DNA of 7,585 nucleotides from CAYZHV01 sp964478055. Its GTDB lineage: Bacteria > Spirochaetota > Spirochaetia > DSM-27196 > Alkalispirochaetaceae. Below are positions 1-6,469 of this stretch, piece after piece (the stretch's first letter is position 1; the number at the start of each line of letters is the position of its first letter). Made by a program: the position numbers and the translations under genes. The stretch covers positions 1 through 7,585 of the forward strand of contig CAYZHV010000194.1 in assembly GCA_964478055.1 (NCBI GenBank). The letters run 5' to 3'. Below the pieces are notes generated by a model that was not told the origin of the DNA, did not search any database, and saw nothing but the letters and a program-made list of their open reading frames with translations.

Positions 1-2536
1 CTCCCCGTTTTCTCGCCTCTTCCCGCGCTTCCACCACCCGCTTTGCGTCCTCCTCGCCCACACCTTTTACAAAGCGCAGACCCATGCGGATGCCGTAGCC
101 GGCGTCGGGAGTCTTCCGGGGCCGCGCCCCCACGCCCTCCCCGGTACCGCGAAACAGGCCAGCGCCGCCCCCTTCCAGGGGCTCCAGGGTGCACTCCCAG
201 TCGCTGTAAAGCAGGTCAACCGGAAGGACCACATGGCCCCGTCGCTTGACGTCACTCACCAGGGAGCCGGGAGAGTAAAATCCCATGGGCCAGGCGTTCA
301 GGAGGGCCGCCGTAAAGACTACTGGGTAGTGGTGGCGCAGCCACGCCGTGGCGTAGGCGATCAGGGCAAAGCTCGCGGCGTGACTCTCGGGAAAGCCGTA
401 CTCTCCGAAACCGCGAATCTGGTCAAAGACCTGTTGAGCGAACTCTTTGGCAATCCCCTTCTCCACCATCCGGGCAATAAGTTTCTCCTTGTGCTTCTCG
501 ATTCGTCCGCTTCGACGCCAGGCCGCCATGTCCCGGCGAAGTTGGTCCGCCTCCCCCGGGGTGTAGTCCGCGGCCACGATGGCGAGCTTCATGACCTGCT
601 CCTGAAAGAGCGGCACCCCGAGGGTCTTTGAGAGGACCGGTTCCAGAGCGGGATGGGGGTATTCCACTTCTTCCTCACCGTTGCGACGGCGAAGATAGGG
701 ATGCACCATGCCGCCGGTGATCGGTCCGGGTCGAACGATGCTGATCTCCACGACCAGATCGTAGAACTCAGTCGGTTTCATCCGCGGGAGCATCGCCATC
801 TGCGCCCTGCTCTCGAGCTGAAAGACTCCCACCGTGTCTCCCCGGCTCACCATCCGGTACACCCCCTGGTCCCCTGGGGGAATATGCGCCAGGGAGAGCC
901 GGCGACGGAAGTGACGCTCTATCATGGCGAAGGCGTAATCGAGGTGGGTCAGGGCTCCGAGTCCGAGGAGATCCACTTTGAAGAGACCCATCTCTTCCAC
1001 GTCGTACTTGTCCCACTGGATCACCGTGCGATCAGGCATGGTGGCGTTCTCGACAGGGACAATTGTTGAGACCGCCTCGCTTCCCAGGAGGAACCCCCCG
1101 GGATGAATGGAGAGATGCCGGGGTGCCTCCAGGAGCTCCGTGGAAAGCTCGATTAACAGCCCCCAGGTGTGTTCCTTCGGATCGATCCCCGCTTCGGCCA
1201 CCGCCTCCTCGATTGAGCTCCCATGATGGCGCAGGAGTCGAGCAACTCGATCGCAACTCGTCTCCGGCAGGGAGAGCACCTTTCCAACCTCCCGGACCGC
1301 TGACTTGGCGCGAAAGCGAACCACATTTGCCACCATCGCCGCGTGGGAGCGGCCGTAGCTCTCATAGACGTGCTGGATCACCTCCTCCCGACGCCGGTGC
1401 TCGATATCCAGGTCTATATCCGGAGGCTCAGCCCGCTCCTTGGAGATAAACCGCTCGAAGAGGAGGTTCATGCGCACCGGATCCACCGCAGTGATTCCCA
1501 GGGCGTAACAGACCACGGAGTTCGCCGCTGAGCCCCGACCCTGGCAGAGGATACCGTTCTTTCGACAGTAGGAGACGAGCTCCCACATGGTGAGAAAGTA
1601 GCCGCAGTAGTCCAGCTCTTCGATAACATCGAGCTCCCGTCGCAGTTGAGCTTTCACTTCCTCGGGAGTTCCATCGGGATATCGTTCCACCGCGCCGCTC
1701 CAGGTGAGCTCCCGCAACCACTGTGCAGTGGTGTACCCTTCGGGTAGCCGCTGTGAGGGGTAGCGGTAGACGATCTCCGAGAGGGAGAAGCTGCATCGTC
1801 TAGCAATCTCCAGAGTTCGTGCGACCAGCTCCGGAGCGTCGGCGTAGCGCGCCTCCATTTCCTCCGGGGAAGGGAGGGCGAAGCGGTCATTCGGCTTGAG
1901 GAGAGTTCCGGCACTCTCCAGAGTCACCCCGTGATGGATCGCGGTGACCACGTCCTGCAATCGTCGCCGCCGGGGCTCGTGGTAGAGAATCCGCGGCAGC
2001 GCCACCAGGGGCAGATCGTACTGCTCTGATAGCTCCCAAAGCCGCCGCTCCCGGGTCGCCTCTTCCGGCTCCTGCTGTCGGCTCACACCGATATAGAGTC
2101 GGTCTCCAAAGAGCCCGGAGAGCCATCCGACCCGCCTTTCCTCGAAAAAAATCTCACCGTGGGTAGGGAGAATCGCGATGAGATCCCGGGAGAGTTCTTC
2201 CAGGTCCCTTGTTCCCACGGAAGAAAAGCCCTTCGGTGATCTGAGACGTCCCCGGGAAATGAGGGTACAGAGGTTGGCGTAACCGGAGCGGGTCTGGGCG
2301 TAGAGCAGAATTACCGAACCGTCATCCATGGTGATGAGACTTCCCAAAAGGAGGTGGAGCTCCTCCTCCTTGGCGGTGGCGTGCGCCCGGACCACTCCGT
2401 AGACACCGTCCCGGTCGGCGATTCCTAGTGCCGGGAGGCCGTGCTGCGCGGCGGCTCGCACCTGCTCATCAGGAAAGGAGGCACCTTCGAGAAAGGAGTA
2501 GTTGGTAGCGCACCAGAGGGGAACGTAAGAGGCCAT
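1..2536 (-). CDS. dnaE2: Error-prone DNA polymerase DnaE2 (C-family, translesion), 3' end outside window
   Basis: C-family (PolIII alpha-like) polymerase that extends across lesions in SOS mutagenesis, working with ImuA and ImuB. I translated the minus strand from the ATG at 2536: 845 codons are open with no stop or frameshift to the window edge. Visible landmarks are an N-terminal PHP domain (TNYSFLEGAS at 11-20), QGRGSAANS at 332-340, the PDIDLD catalytic block at 372-377 (D373, D375), RHLSIHPGG at 473-481, KVDLLGL with the third catalytic Asp D522, VGVFQLES at about 569-576, VRPGP at 601-605, FPESHAASFA at 715-724, and the start of a helix-hairpin-helix (GLRFVKGVGEED) at 819-830. DnaE2 proteins are usually about 1000-1100 residues, so roughly the last 200 are missing beyond position 1. 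The start lies 2 bases after the imuB stop, with GGAG at 2542-2545, 5 bases upstream. The PHP metal ligands look degenerate. Replicative DnaE is the alternative, but the gene context and motif flavour favour DnaE2. Confidence 0.95.
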   Translation of the reverse strand, partial: MASYVPLWCATNYSFLEGASFPDEQVRAAAQHGLPALGIADRDGVYGVVRAHATAKEEELHLLLGSLITMDDGSVILLYAQTRSGYANLCTLISRGRLRSPKGFSSVGTRDLEELSRDLIAILPTHGEIFFEERRVGWLSGLFGDRLYIGVSRQQEPEEATRERRLWELSEQYDLPLVALPRILYHEPRRRRLQDVVTAIHHGVTLESAGTLLKPNDRFALPSPEEMEARYADAPELVARTLEIARRCSFSLSEIVYRYPSQRLPEGYTTAQWLRELTWSGAVERYPDGTPEEVKAQLRRELDVIEELDYCGYFLTMWELVSYCRKNGILCQGRGSAANSVVCYALGITAVDPVRMNLLFERFISKERAEPPDIDLDIEHRRREEVIQHVYESYGRSHAAMVANVVRFRAKSAVREVGKVLSLPETSCDRVARLLRHHGSSIEEAVAEAGIDPKEHTWGLLIELSTELLEAPRHLSIHPGGFLLGSEAVSTIVPVENATMPDRTVIQWDKYDVEEMGLFKVDLLGLGALTHLDYAFAMIERHFRRRLSLAHIPPGDQGVYRMVSRGDTVGVFQLESRAQMAMLPRMKPTEFYDLVVEISIVRPGPITGGMVHPYLRRRNGEEEVEYPHPALEPVLSKTLGVPLFQEQVMKLAIVAADYTPGEADQLRRDMAAWRRSGRIEKHKEKLIARMVEKGIAKEFAQQVFDQIRGFGEYGFPESHAASFALIAYATAWLRHHYPVVFTAALLNAWPMGFYSPGSLVSDVKRRGHVVLPVDLLYSDWECTLEPLEGGGAGLFRGTGEGVGARPRKTPDAGYGIRMGLRFVKGVGEEDAKRVVEAREEARKRG

Positions 2537-2538
2537 AC

Positions 2539-4059
2539 CTACTCCACGCTTCCCAGGACCGTCCAGGCTCCCTTTTCCGGCTCGTAGTAGGACCACTCAA
2601 CAGTGCCGTCTTTTAGCTCCCGGTATTGGTACTCCCGCTCCACCGGAGTGAGCCACCACCTCGTTGAGACGGCGTAGGGGCCCCCGACCACCTTGTAACT
2701 CCCTTTGGACCGGCCCGCTTTTTGGTTGCCGCCGGAGCTCCTTGGTAAACGCCGAACAAGCTGAACTCCAGTAGTGGATCCCTTCCCGTTGATTCTCTGC
2801 TCCTGGAAGGTCTTTTCGATTGAGTCGCCTAAAGAGTCCGCGGGAGAAACTCGCCCGAGTCGCTGCACGTCAAAGGGGTGCCAGAGAAAGCTCTTTTCCG
2901 GTAAATGAGAGTCCAGGAGCTCCGCCCGCAGGACCGAGTCGCTCCCGAGCCGCGCCTGCAGAAGGGAAAGAGCGCGGCGTCCCCGCTCGGGCCGTCGTTT
3001 TGGGGTGTGAATAAAGAGGTCCTGCTGTTCGAGCCAGCTTTCTTCCTCTTCCGCCTCGATAACGATCTCTTCCACTGGTTCCTTCCAGGTGAGCCGCGAG
3101 AGCCGGAGCTCGCAGAGCTTGCGCAGGAGCTCATGATCCCGGGTCGGCTCGGCCGGTGTGAGCTCTTCTATCCGCACCTCTCCCGACTCATCTCTCAGCC
3201 GCACCGTTATCGAGCGGATCCGGCTCCACCGCCGGCGAGCCCTCTCGCTCACCTCCTGCAGGAGCTCACCGATGTTTTCGAGAATCGGTGTCACCCTCCT
3301 CAGGGAGGGCATGCAGACCCGGCGTACCCGGTTCGGTTCCGTCGGAGCGCTACCTTGCACGGGCACCCCCTCTCCCTGAGCGGAAATGGCGTAGATTCCC
3401 TCCACGGCCTTTCCAAAGCGGCTTCGCACACCTCCTTTCGGGAGCTGGAGAAACTCCTCCACCGTGCGGATACCGAGATGGGTGAGACGCTCCTTAACAA
3501 AAGGAGCGATGGGAAGGTAGCGCACCGCGGTGCCTCGGGTCGCCTTCGCTTCCTCTTCGGGAGTGTCAAAGAGACGCACCTCTCCGGGCTTCTGGGCGGC
3601 GGCAAAGGTACCCAGGCGACTCCATCCTATGGAGCAGGCACCGAGAAACCCGAATCGTTTGAGGCTCTCCAAAAGTTGCTCCCCCCACTGGTTGTAGGAG
3701 CGATAGAGCCGGGAAAAACCGCGCACGTCGAGCCAGAAAATGGTGGAGTGTGCAAATCGGGCGGACTCAACGGTAGGGGCAAACTCATAGAGAAGGGCGC
3801 TGATCTCCTCCTGCGCGGCCAGGCGATCTTGCGGGGCTATTACCGCTGCCTGTAGATCCGGGCGCAGAGAGAGGGCCTGGGCGTAACGCATATCCGGCCG
3901 CACCCCCGCCTTTAGAGCACTTCTGTTAGCGGCGATTACCCGACCCAGGGGCTTCGGCTCACTTATGACCGCCGCGGGCACCTCCTGCCAGGAAGGAAAC
4001 CGCTTAATGAGGAGTTGTAGCTCAAAAGCGGGGATGCTAACGCAAGCCAGGCGGTCCAT
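2539..4059 (-). CDS. imuB: ImuB, catalytically inactive Y-family polymerase homologue
   Basis: Protein of 506 residues, a normal length for ImuB. In this family the protein does not polymerise; it acts as a hub that brings ImuA and DnaE2 to the beta sliding clamp. The Y-family core is recognisable: N-terminal strand CVSIPAFELQ at 6-15, GRVIAANRSALKAGV at 39-53, WLDVRGFSRLY at 109-119, and a helix-hairpin-helix around 182-216 (LPIAPFVKERLTHLGI). The three catalytic carboxylates of active Y polymerases are replaced: by alignment, S8 in the first motif, and T106 and I107 where the Asp-Glu pair belongs. A QxxLF clamp-binding peptide, QQDLF, lies at 345-349 between the little-finger region and the C-terminal part. 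The C-terminus (about 459-506, GPYAVSTRWW...) matches the conserved ImuB tail. The ATG overlaps the end of imuA by 23 bases and is preceded by GGAGGAGG at 4066-4073, 6 bases away. Confidence 0.94.
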   Translation of the reverse strand: MDRLACVSIPAFELQLLIKRFPSWQEVPAAVISEPKPLGRVIAANRSALKAGVRPDMRYAQALSLRPDLQAAVIAPQDRLAAQEEISALLYEFAPTVESARFAHSTIFWLDVRGFSRLYRSYNQWGEQLLESLKRFGFLGACSIGWSRLGTFAAAQKPGEVRLFDTPEEEAKATRGTAVRYLPIAPFVKERLTHLGIRTVEEFLQLPKGGVRSRFGKAVEGIYAISAQGEGVPVQGSAPTEPNRVRRVCMPSLRRVTPILENIGELLQEVSERARRRWSRIRSITVRLRDESGEVRIEELTPAEPTRDHELLRKLCELRLSRLTWKEPVEEIVIEAEEEESWLEQQDLFIHTPKRRPERGRRALSLLQARLGSDSVLRAELLDSHLPEKSFLWHPFDVQRLGRVSPADSLGDSIEKTFQEQRINGKGSTTGVQLVRRLPRSSGGNQKAGRSKGSYKVVGGPYAVSTRWWLTPVEREYQYRELKDGTVEWSYYEPEKGAWTVLGSVE

Positions 4060-4705
4060 GAGCGGCCTCCTCCTGCCGCGTCATCCCGGACCCCCTCTTG
4101 TCCCGGATTACTTCCAGCTCCAGACGATACAACCCCGGCGCTTCCCGCCGGCGCTCTGCCCTAATCCGTAGTGGCACCAGGGCGATACCATGGGTGGCAT
4201 TTTCCTCACCCAAAAAGAGAAGCGTCACACCGTGGTGTCGCCCGAGGCGCAGAAACCTCGTCTGCAACGCCCCTTCCAAGGACCACTGCATGTTCCAATC
4301 CACAACGATGAGCGAGAAAAAGCCGCTTCGCATGAGCGTATCAATCGCCTCGACAGCCTCATCCCGCTCCTGGAGCGAGATCACCGGCAGCGTCTCCAGA
4401 TCCACGCCGTTGGCCGCGAGGTCCGGAGGAAAAAAACTCTCCTCCCGGGCGTTAACCCAGGCGACCTGCTCTCCTCTGCCCTGGGCCTCGGCGGTCCAGC
4501 GAACCGCCGCCGTAAGAGCGGCGTTACCCAGGAGCTCAATGACACTCGAACCCGCTCCCTCATTCATTACTTCTCGTGGAGGACTCTCCGCCGCCGCAGT
4601 GTCGATTTCCTTCTCTTCACGATATCGGGGAAGTTCCGAGGCCCGGCGAACCCCCGGGGGCATCGACTCAGGGACGGAAGAAGAGAAGAGGCTTCTACTC
4701 CCCAT
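4037..4705 (-). CDS. imuA: ImuA, RecA-like accessory protein of the translesion mutasome
   Basis: Protein of 222 residues when started at the ATG at 4705. ImuA proteins are RecA/SulA-related partners of ImuB and DnaE2 and are needed for their mutagenic synthesis. Seen here: a poorly conserved N-terminus, a RecA-like core with SVIELLGNAALTAAVRW from about residue 53, a characteristic SFFPPDLAANGVDLETL stretch at 90-106, a hydrophobic Walker-B-like strand SLIVVDW at 131-137, and LLFLGEE at 162-168. Where RecA has a P-loop there is only GAGSS (50-54) with no Lys, so ATP binding is doubtful. This start was chosen because GGAGG at 4712-4716 lies 6 bases upstream and the overlap with lexA is then only 11 bases. 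A start at 4912 would run deep into lexA and encode Arg/Ser-rich shadow sequence. Sequence conservation is low in this family, so the call rests partly on position between lexA and imuB. Confidence 0.88.
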   Translation of the reverse strand: MGSRSLFSSSVPESMPPGVRRASELPRYREEKEIDTAAAESPPREVMNEGAGSSVIELLGNAALTAAVRWTAEAQGRGEQVAWVNAREESFFPPDLAANGVDLETLPVISLQERDEAVEAIDTLMRSGFFSLIVVDWNMQWSLEGALQTRFLRLGRHHGVTLLFLGEENATHGIALVPLRIRAERRREAPGLYRLELEVIRDKRGSGMTRQEEAAHGPPGLR

Positions 4706-5324
4706 ACCACCCCTCCAGGCTCCGGCGCACCTCAACAACCTTTCCGAGGATGCGAAACTCCTCGGAATCCGGAACAATCGGCTCAAAAGCGGGATTCTCC
4801 GGATGGAGCTCCGGCCGACCGTCTCTAAAACGGAGCCGCTTAACCGTCGCCTCCTCTCCGTTGAGGGCGACCACGATGGAGCCCTCCGGCGCCTCGGGCT
4901 GCCTGCGCACAATCACCACGTCTCCTGGAAGGATCCCCGCGTCACGCATACTCTCCCCCCGAACTCGCAGGCCAAAGAGCTCTCCCCTCTTCTCTCCGGC
5001 ATTAACGGGAAGATACCCTTCGATATCCTCCACCGCCGTGGTCATGACGCCAGCCTGAACACGCCCGAGAAGGGGTATGAGATTCCCCGTCTCTCTACTG
5101 CCAGACCCTCCCGGTAAGCGGTACGCCCTCGCCCGCCGCTCTCCGCTGCGCTCCAGGGAACCCTGGCGAATCAGCGTCTCCAGGTGCTCCTGCACCGTCT
5201 GCACCGAGCGAAACCCGAAGTGGTTCTGTATCTCCCGGACCGTAGGCGGATCACCCGCTTCGATTCGCTCCCGCACAAACTGATAGATGCGACGTCGGCT
5301 GCTTCCCGGTTCTGAATACGCCAT
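4695..5324 (-). CDS. lexA: LexA, SOS repressor and self-cleaving serine protease
   Basis: Protein of 209 residues, normal for LexA. It binds operators of DNA-damage genes and cleaves itself when RecA filaments form. The N-terminal winged helix-turn-helix spans about 27-55 (PTVREIQNHFGF, then recognition helix RSVQTVQEHLETL). The Ala-Gly cleavage site is A91-G92 in GRVQAGV. The catalytic dyad is S125 (RVRGESM) and K162 (ATVKRL), so the protease should be intact. First gene of the lexA-imuA-imuB-dnaE2 operon; its stop overlaps the imuA start. The ATG at 5324 was chosen over an in-frame TTG at 5360, because the TTG version would translate through the operator palindrome and add 12 residues unlike the LexA N-terminus. 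No Shine-Dalgarno is visible upstream of the ATG. Autoregulation is inferred from the palindrome 11 bases upstream. Confidence 0.97.
   Translation of the reverse strand: MAYSEPGSSRRRIYQFVRERIEAGDPPTVREIQNHFGFRSVQTVQEHLETLIRQGSLERSGERRARAYRLPGGSGSRETGNLIPLLGRVQAGVMTTAVEDIEGYLPVNAGEKRGELFGLRVRGESMRDAGILPGDVVIVRRQPEAPEGSIVVALNGEEATVKRLRFRDGRPELHPENPAFEPIVPDSEEFRILGKVVEVRRSLEGWYGE
4710..4716 (-). promoter_or_regulatory. Shine-Dalgarno that sets the imuA start
   Basis: GGAGGGG on the minus strand, with the GGAGG core 6 bases before the ATG at 4705. It lies within the last codons of lexA, so imuA translation is likely coupled to lexA. Confidence 0.7.
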
Positions 5325-5330
5325 AGGTAT

Positions 5331-5360
5331 AGCATATACCAGACAAATGTCTGGTATCAA
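5331..5360 (-). promoter_or_regulatory. Candidate sigma70-type promoter of the lexA operon
   Basis: On the minus strand, TTGATA (5360-5355; 5 of 6 to TTGACA) is followed after 18 bases by TATGCT (5336-5331; 4 of 6 to TATAAT). TATATG at 5338-5333 with a 16-base spacer is an alternative -10. Both place the transcription start within about 2 bases of the lexA ATG at 5324. The palindrome fills the spacer almost exactly. Confidence 0.55.
5336..5357. promoter_or_regulatory. Candidate LexA operator (SOS box), perfect 22-base palindrome
   Basis: The sequence reads ATACCAGACA, then AA, then the exact reverse complement TGTCTGGTAT: ten matched pairs around a 2-base centre. It ends 11 bases before the lexA ATG and lies between the candidate -35 and -10 boxes, where a repressor would block RNA polymerase. 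LexA typically represses its own gene through such a dyad. The sequence differs from the boxes I know: CTGT-N8-ACAG in gamma-proteobacteria, CGAAC-N4-GTTCG in Firmicutes, and GTTC-N7-GTTC in alpha-proteobacteria. Assignment to LexA is inferred from position and symmetry. Confidence 0.82.
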
Positions 5361-5381
5361 GTCTGAAAATAGTGCCTCGGC

Positions 5382-5410
5382 TTGCGAGGAGAATAAAACC
5401 GGTGTATGAA
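5382..5410 (+). promoter_or_regulatory. Weak candidate promoter for the dehydrogenase gene
   Basis: TTGCGA (5382-5387) and TATGAA (5405-5410), separated by 17 bases, each match the sigma70 consensus at 4 of 6 positions. It lies about 45 bases upstream of the ATG at 5456 and 25 bases past the palindrome. Such matches arise readily by chance, so this is only the best pair seen in the gap. Confidence 0.28.
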
Positions 5411-5441
5411 CAAATATTCACTGTCAGCCAATCTCAGCATC

Positions 5442-5447
5442 AAGGAG
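5442..5447 (+). promoter_or_regulatory. Shine-Dalgarno that sets the dehydrogenase start
   Basis: AAGGAG 8 bases before the ATG at 5456. It supports starting there (MKLVVATKPN, the usual first beta strand) rather than at an in-frame ATG at 5372, whose 28 extra residues look unlike the family. Confidence 0.75.
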
Positions 5448-5455
5448 CCCTCAAG

Positions 5456-6433
5456 ATGAAACTCGTTGTCGCAACCAAGCCAAACGCCCTCTGGCAGAAG
5501 GAGCTCGATGAGCTGCAGGCCAACCATCCGGAGCTCCATATCGCCGTAGCCACGGATGCGAAGGCTCCGGAGATCGGCGAAGCGGATATCATCATGGGGC
5601 CTCACCTCTCCGAGGAGCTCGTCAAGAACGCAACGAACCTCAAGGCTGTGGCCTGCCCCCTGGCGGGAGTGAATCACCTGCCCCTGAAGCTCCTGGCGGA
5701 GAAAGGGGTATCAGTCGCTAATGCCCACGCCAACGCCCGGTATGTGGCGGAACGGACCCTCGCCCTCACTCTCGGTTACCTGGGCAAGCTGGTGCCCCTT
5801 CATGAGGAACTCAGGGAAGAGCAGTGGCACGGTTTCGCCATCGGCGAGAGCGTTCTAGAGTCCTGGGAATCCCTGGTTGGCATGCGCATTTCCATTCTCG
5901 GAGCCGGGGCAATCGGCACCTGGACCGCCCGGATGTTCAAGCTCTTCGACACCACTGTCGTCGGCTACCGTCGTCGCGAAGCAGAGCCGCAGCCGCCCTA
6001 CGACGAAATGAGCAGAGATATCCTCGAGGCGGTTCGCGGAGCAGAAGTGGTAATCTGCATCCTTCCTCTTACCGAAGAGACCAGAGGAATAATAGATGAG
6101 AAGGTCTTCGCCGCCATGAAAGGTGCCCTATTCGTAAATGTCGGTCGCGGGGCGGTAGCTGAGGAAAAGGCGCTCTACGACGCCCTCCAGAGCGGCCGGC
6201 TCAAGGGCGCGGCCATCGATACCTGGTACACCTATCCCAAACCCGGCGAGACGAGCTCGGCCCCGGCTACCTACCCGATTCACAAGCTCCACAACGTCCT
6301 CCTCTCCCCCCACCTCGGGGGCTATACGCCGAAGGCGGTAGCCGCCAGCGTTCGGGAGGTCTTCCAAAAGACCGACGCCTACCTGAGGAGCGGACACTTT
6401 CCGGAGGAGGTTGATCTCGAAAAGGAGTATTAG
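5456..6433 (+). CDS. D-isomer-specific 2-hydroxyacid dehydrogenase family protein
   Basis: Protein of 325 residues, typical of the cytosolic NAD(P)-dependent dehydrogenases that interconvert 2-oxoacids and D-2-hydroxyacids. The N-terminal catalytic half includes PLAGVNHLPLKLL at about 67-79 and NAHANARYVAERTLAL at about 89-104. The Rossmann fold shows ILGAGAIG with glycines at 149, 151 and 154. The substrate-binding Arg is R231 in NVGRGAV, and the catalytic His is H286 in SPHLGG. The usual catalytic Glu, in an E-P pair soon after the ALDV-like strand, seems replaced: the sequence there is DTWYTYP (255-261), with Tyr at that place. At the end of the second Rossmann strand, where NAD enzymes have Asp, it reads GYRRRE (170-175), which may favour NADP. 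Substrate is unknown. The gene is divergent from lexA and convergent with ptb, so it appears to be a single-gene unit. A role in 2-oxoacid metabolism next to ptb is possible but unproven. Confidence 0.88.
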   Translation: MKLVVATKPNALWQKELDELQANHPELHIAVATDAKAPEIGEADIIMGPHLSEELVKNATNLKAVACPLAGVNHLPLKLLAEKGVSVANAHANARYVAERTLALTLGYLGKLVPLHEELREEQWHGFAIGESVLESWESLVGMRISILGAGAIGTWTARMFKLFDTTVVGYRRREAEPQPPYDEMSRDILEAVRGAEVVICILPLTEETRGIIDEKVFAAMKGALFVNVGRGAVAEEKALYDALQSGRLKGAAIDTWYTYPKPGETSSAPATYPIHKLHNVLLSPHLGGYTPKAVAASVREVFQKTDAYLRSGHFPEEVDLEKEY

Positions 6434-6463
6434 GCCCGTTCGCCGGCGCTCCGGTTCCCGGGC
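6434..6463. terminator. Possible hairpin between convergent genes
   Basis: The 36-base gap between the dehydrogenase stop and the ptb stop holds nested complementary pieces: GCCCG at 6434-6438 with CGGGC at 6459-6463, and CCGG at 6443-6446 with CCGG at 6451-6454, separated by 4-base internal mismatches. There is no clear T run on either side, so a bidirectional intrinsic terminator is only a weak suggestion. Confidence 0.3.
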
Positions 6464-6469
6464 TCTTGG

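Noticed and set aside
1..2536. Possibility that dnaE2 is a broken pseudogene, since only short start-to-stop frames appear here on the minus strand
   Set aside because: Codon-by-codon translation from 2536 to position 2 is open throughout, with all expected motifs in one frame. It simply lacks its stop within the window.
2905..3855. A 316-codon plus-strand open frame
   Set aside because: It lies wholly antisense to imuB, which has clear family motifs. The product is low-complexity (Pro, Arg, Ser, Leu), with no recognisable domain; it is a shadow frame in GC-rich DNA.
4101..4130. A CCAGAC-GATAC stretch resembling part of the operator half-site
   Set aside because: It lies inside imuA coding sequence, has no dyad partner and an altered sequence; likely chance.
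4706..4912. Longer imuA starting at 4912
   Set aside because: It would overlap lexA by over 200 bases and add an Arg/Ser-rich shadow segment, while the ATG at 4705 has a well-spaced GGAGG.
4098..5117. A 339-codon plus-strand open frame
   Set aside because: Antisense to imuA and lexA, Ser/Arg-rich, no family motif and no good ribosome binding site; a shadow frame.
5325..5360. TTG start for lexA at 5360, adding 12 residues
   Set aside because: The extension would be encoded by the promoter and operator, has no Shine-Dalgarno, and does not resemble LexA N-termini.
5372..5455. Longer dehydrogenase starting at 5372
   Set aside because: The 28 added residues do not resemble the family, and AAGGAG sits just before the ATG at 5456.
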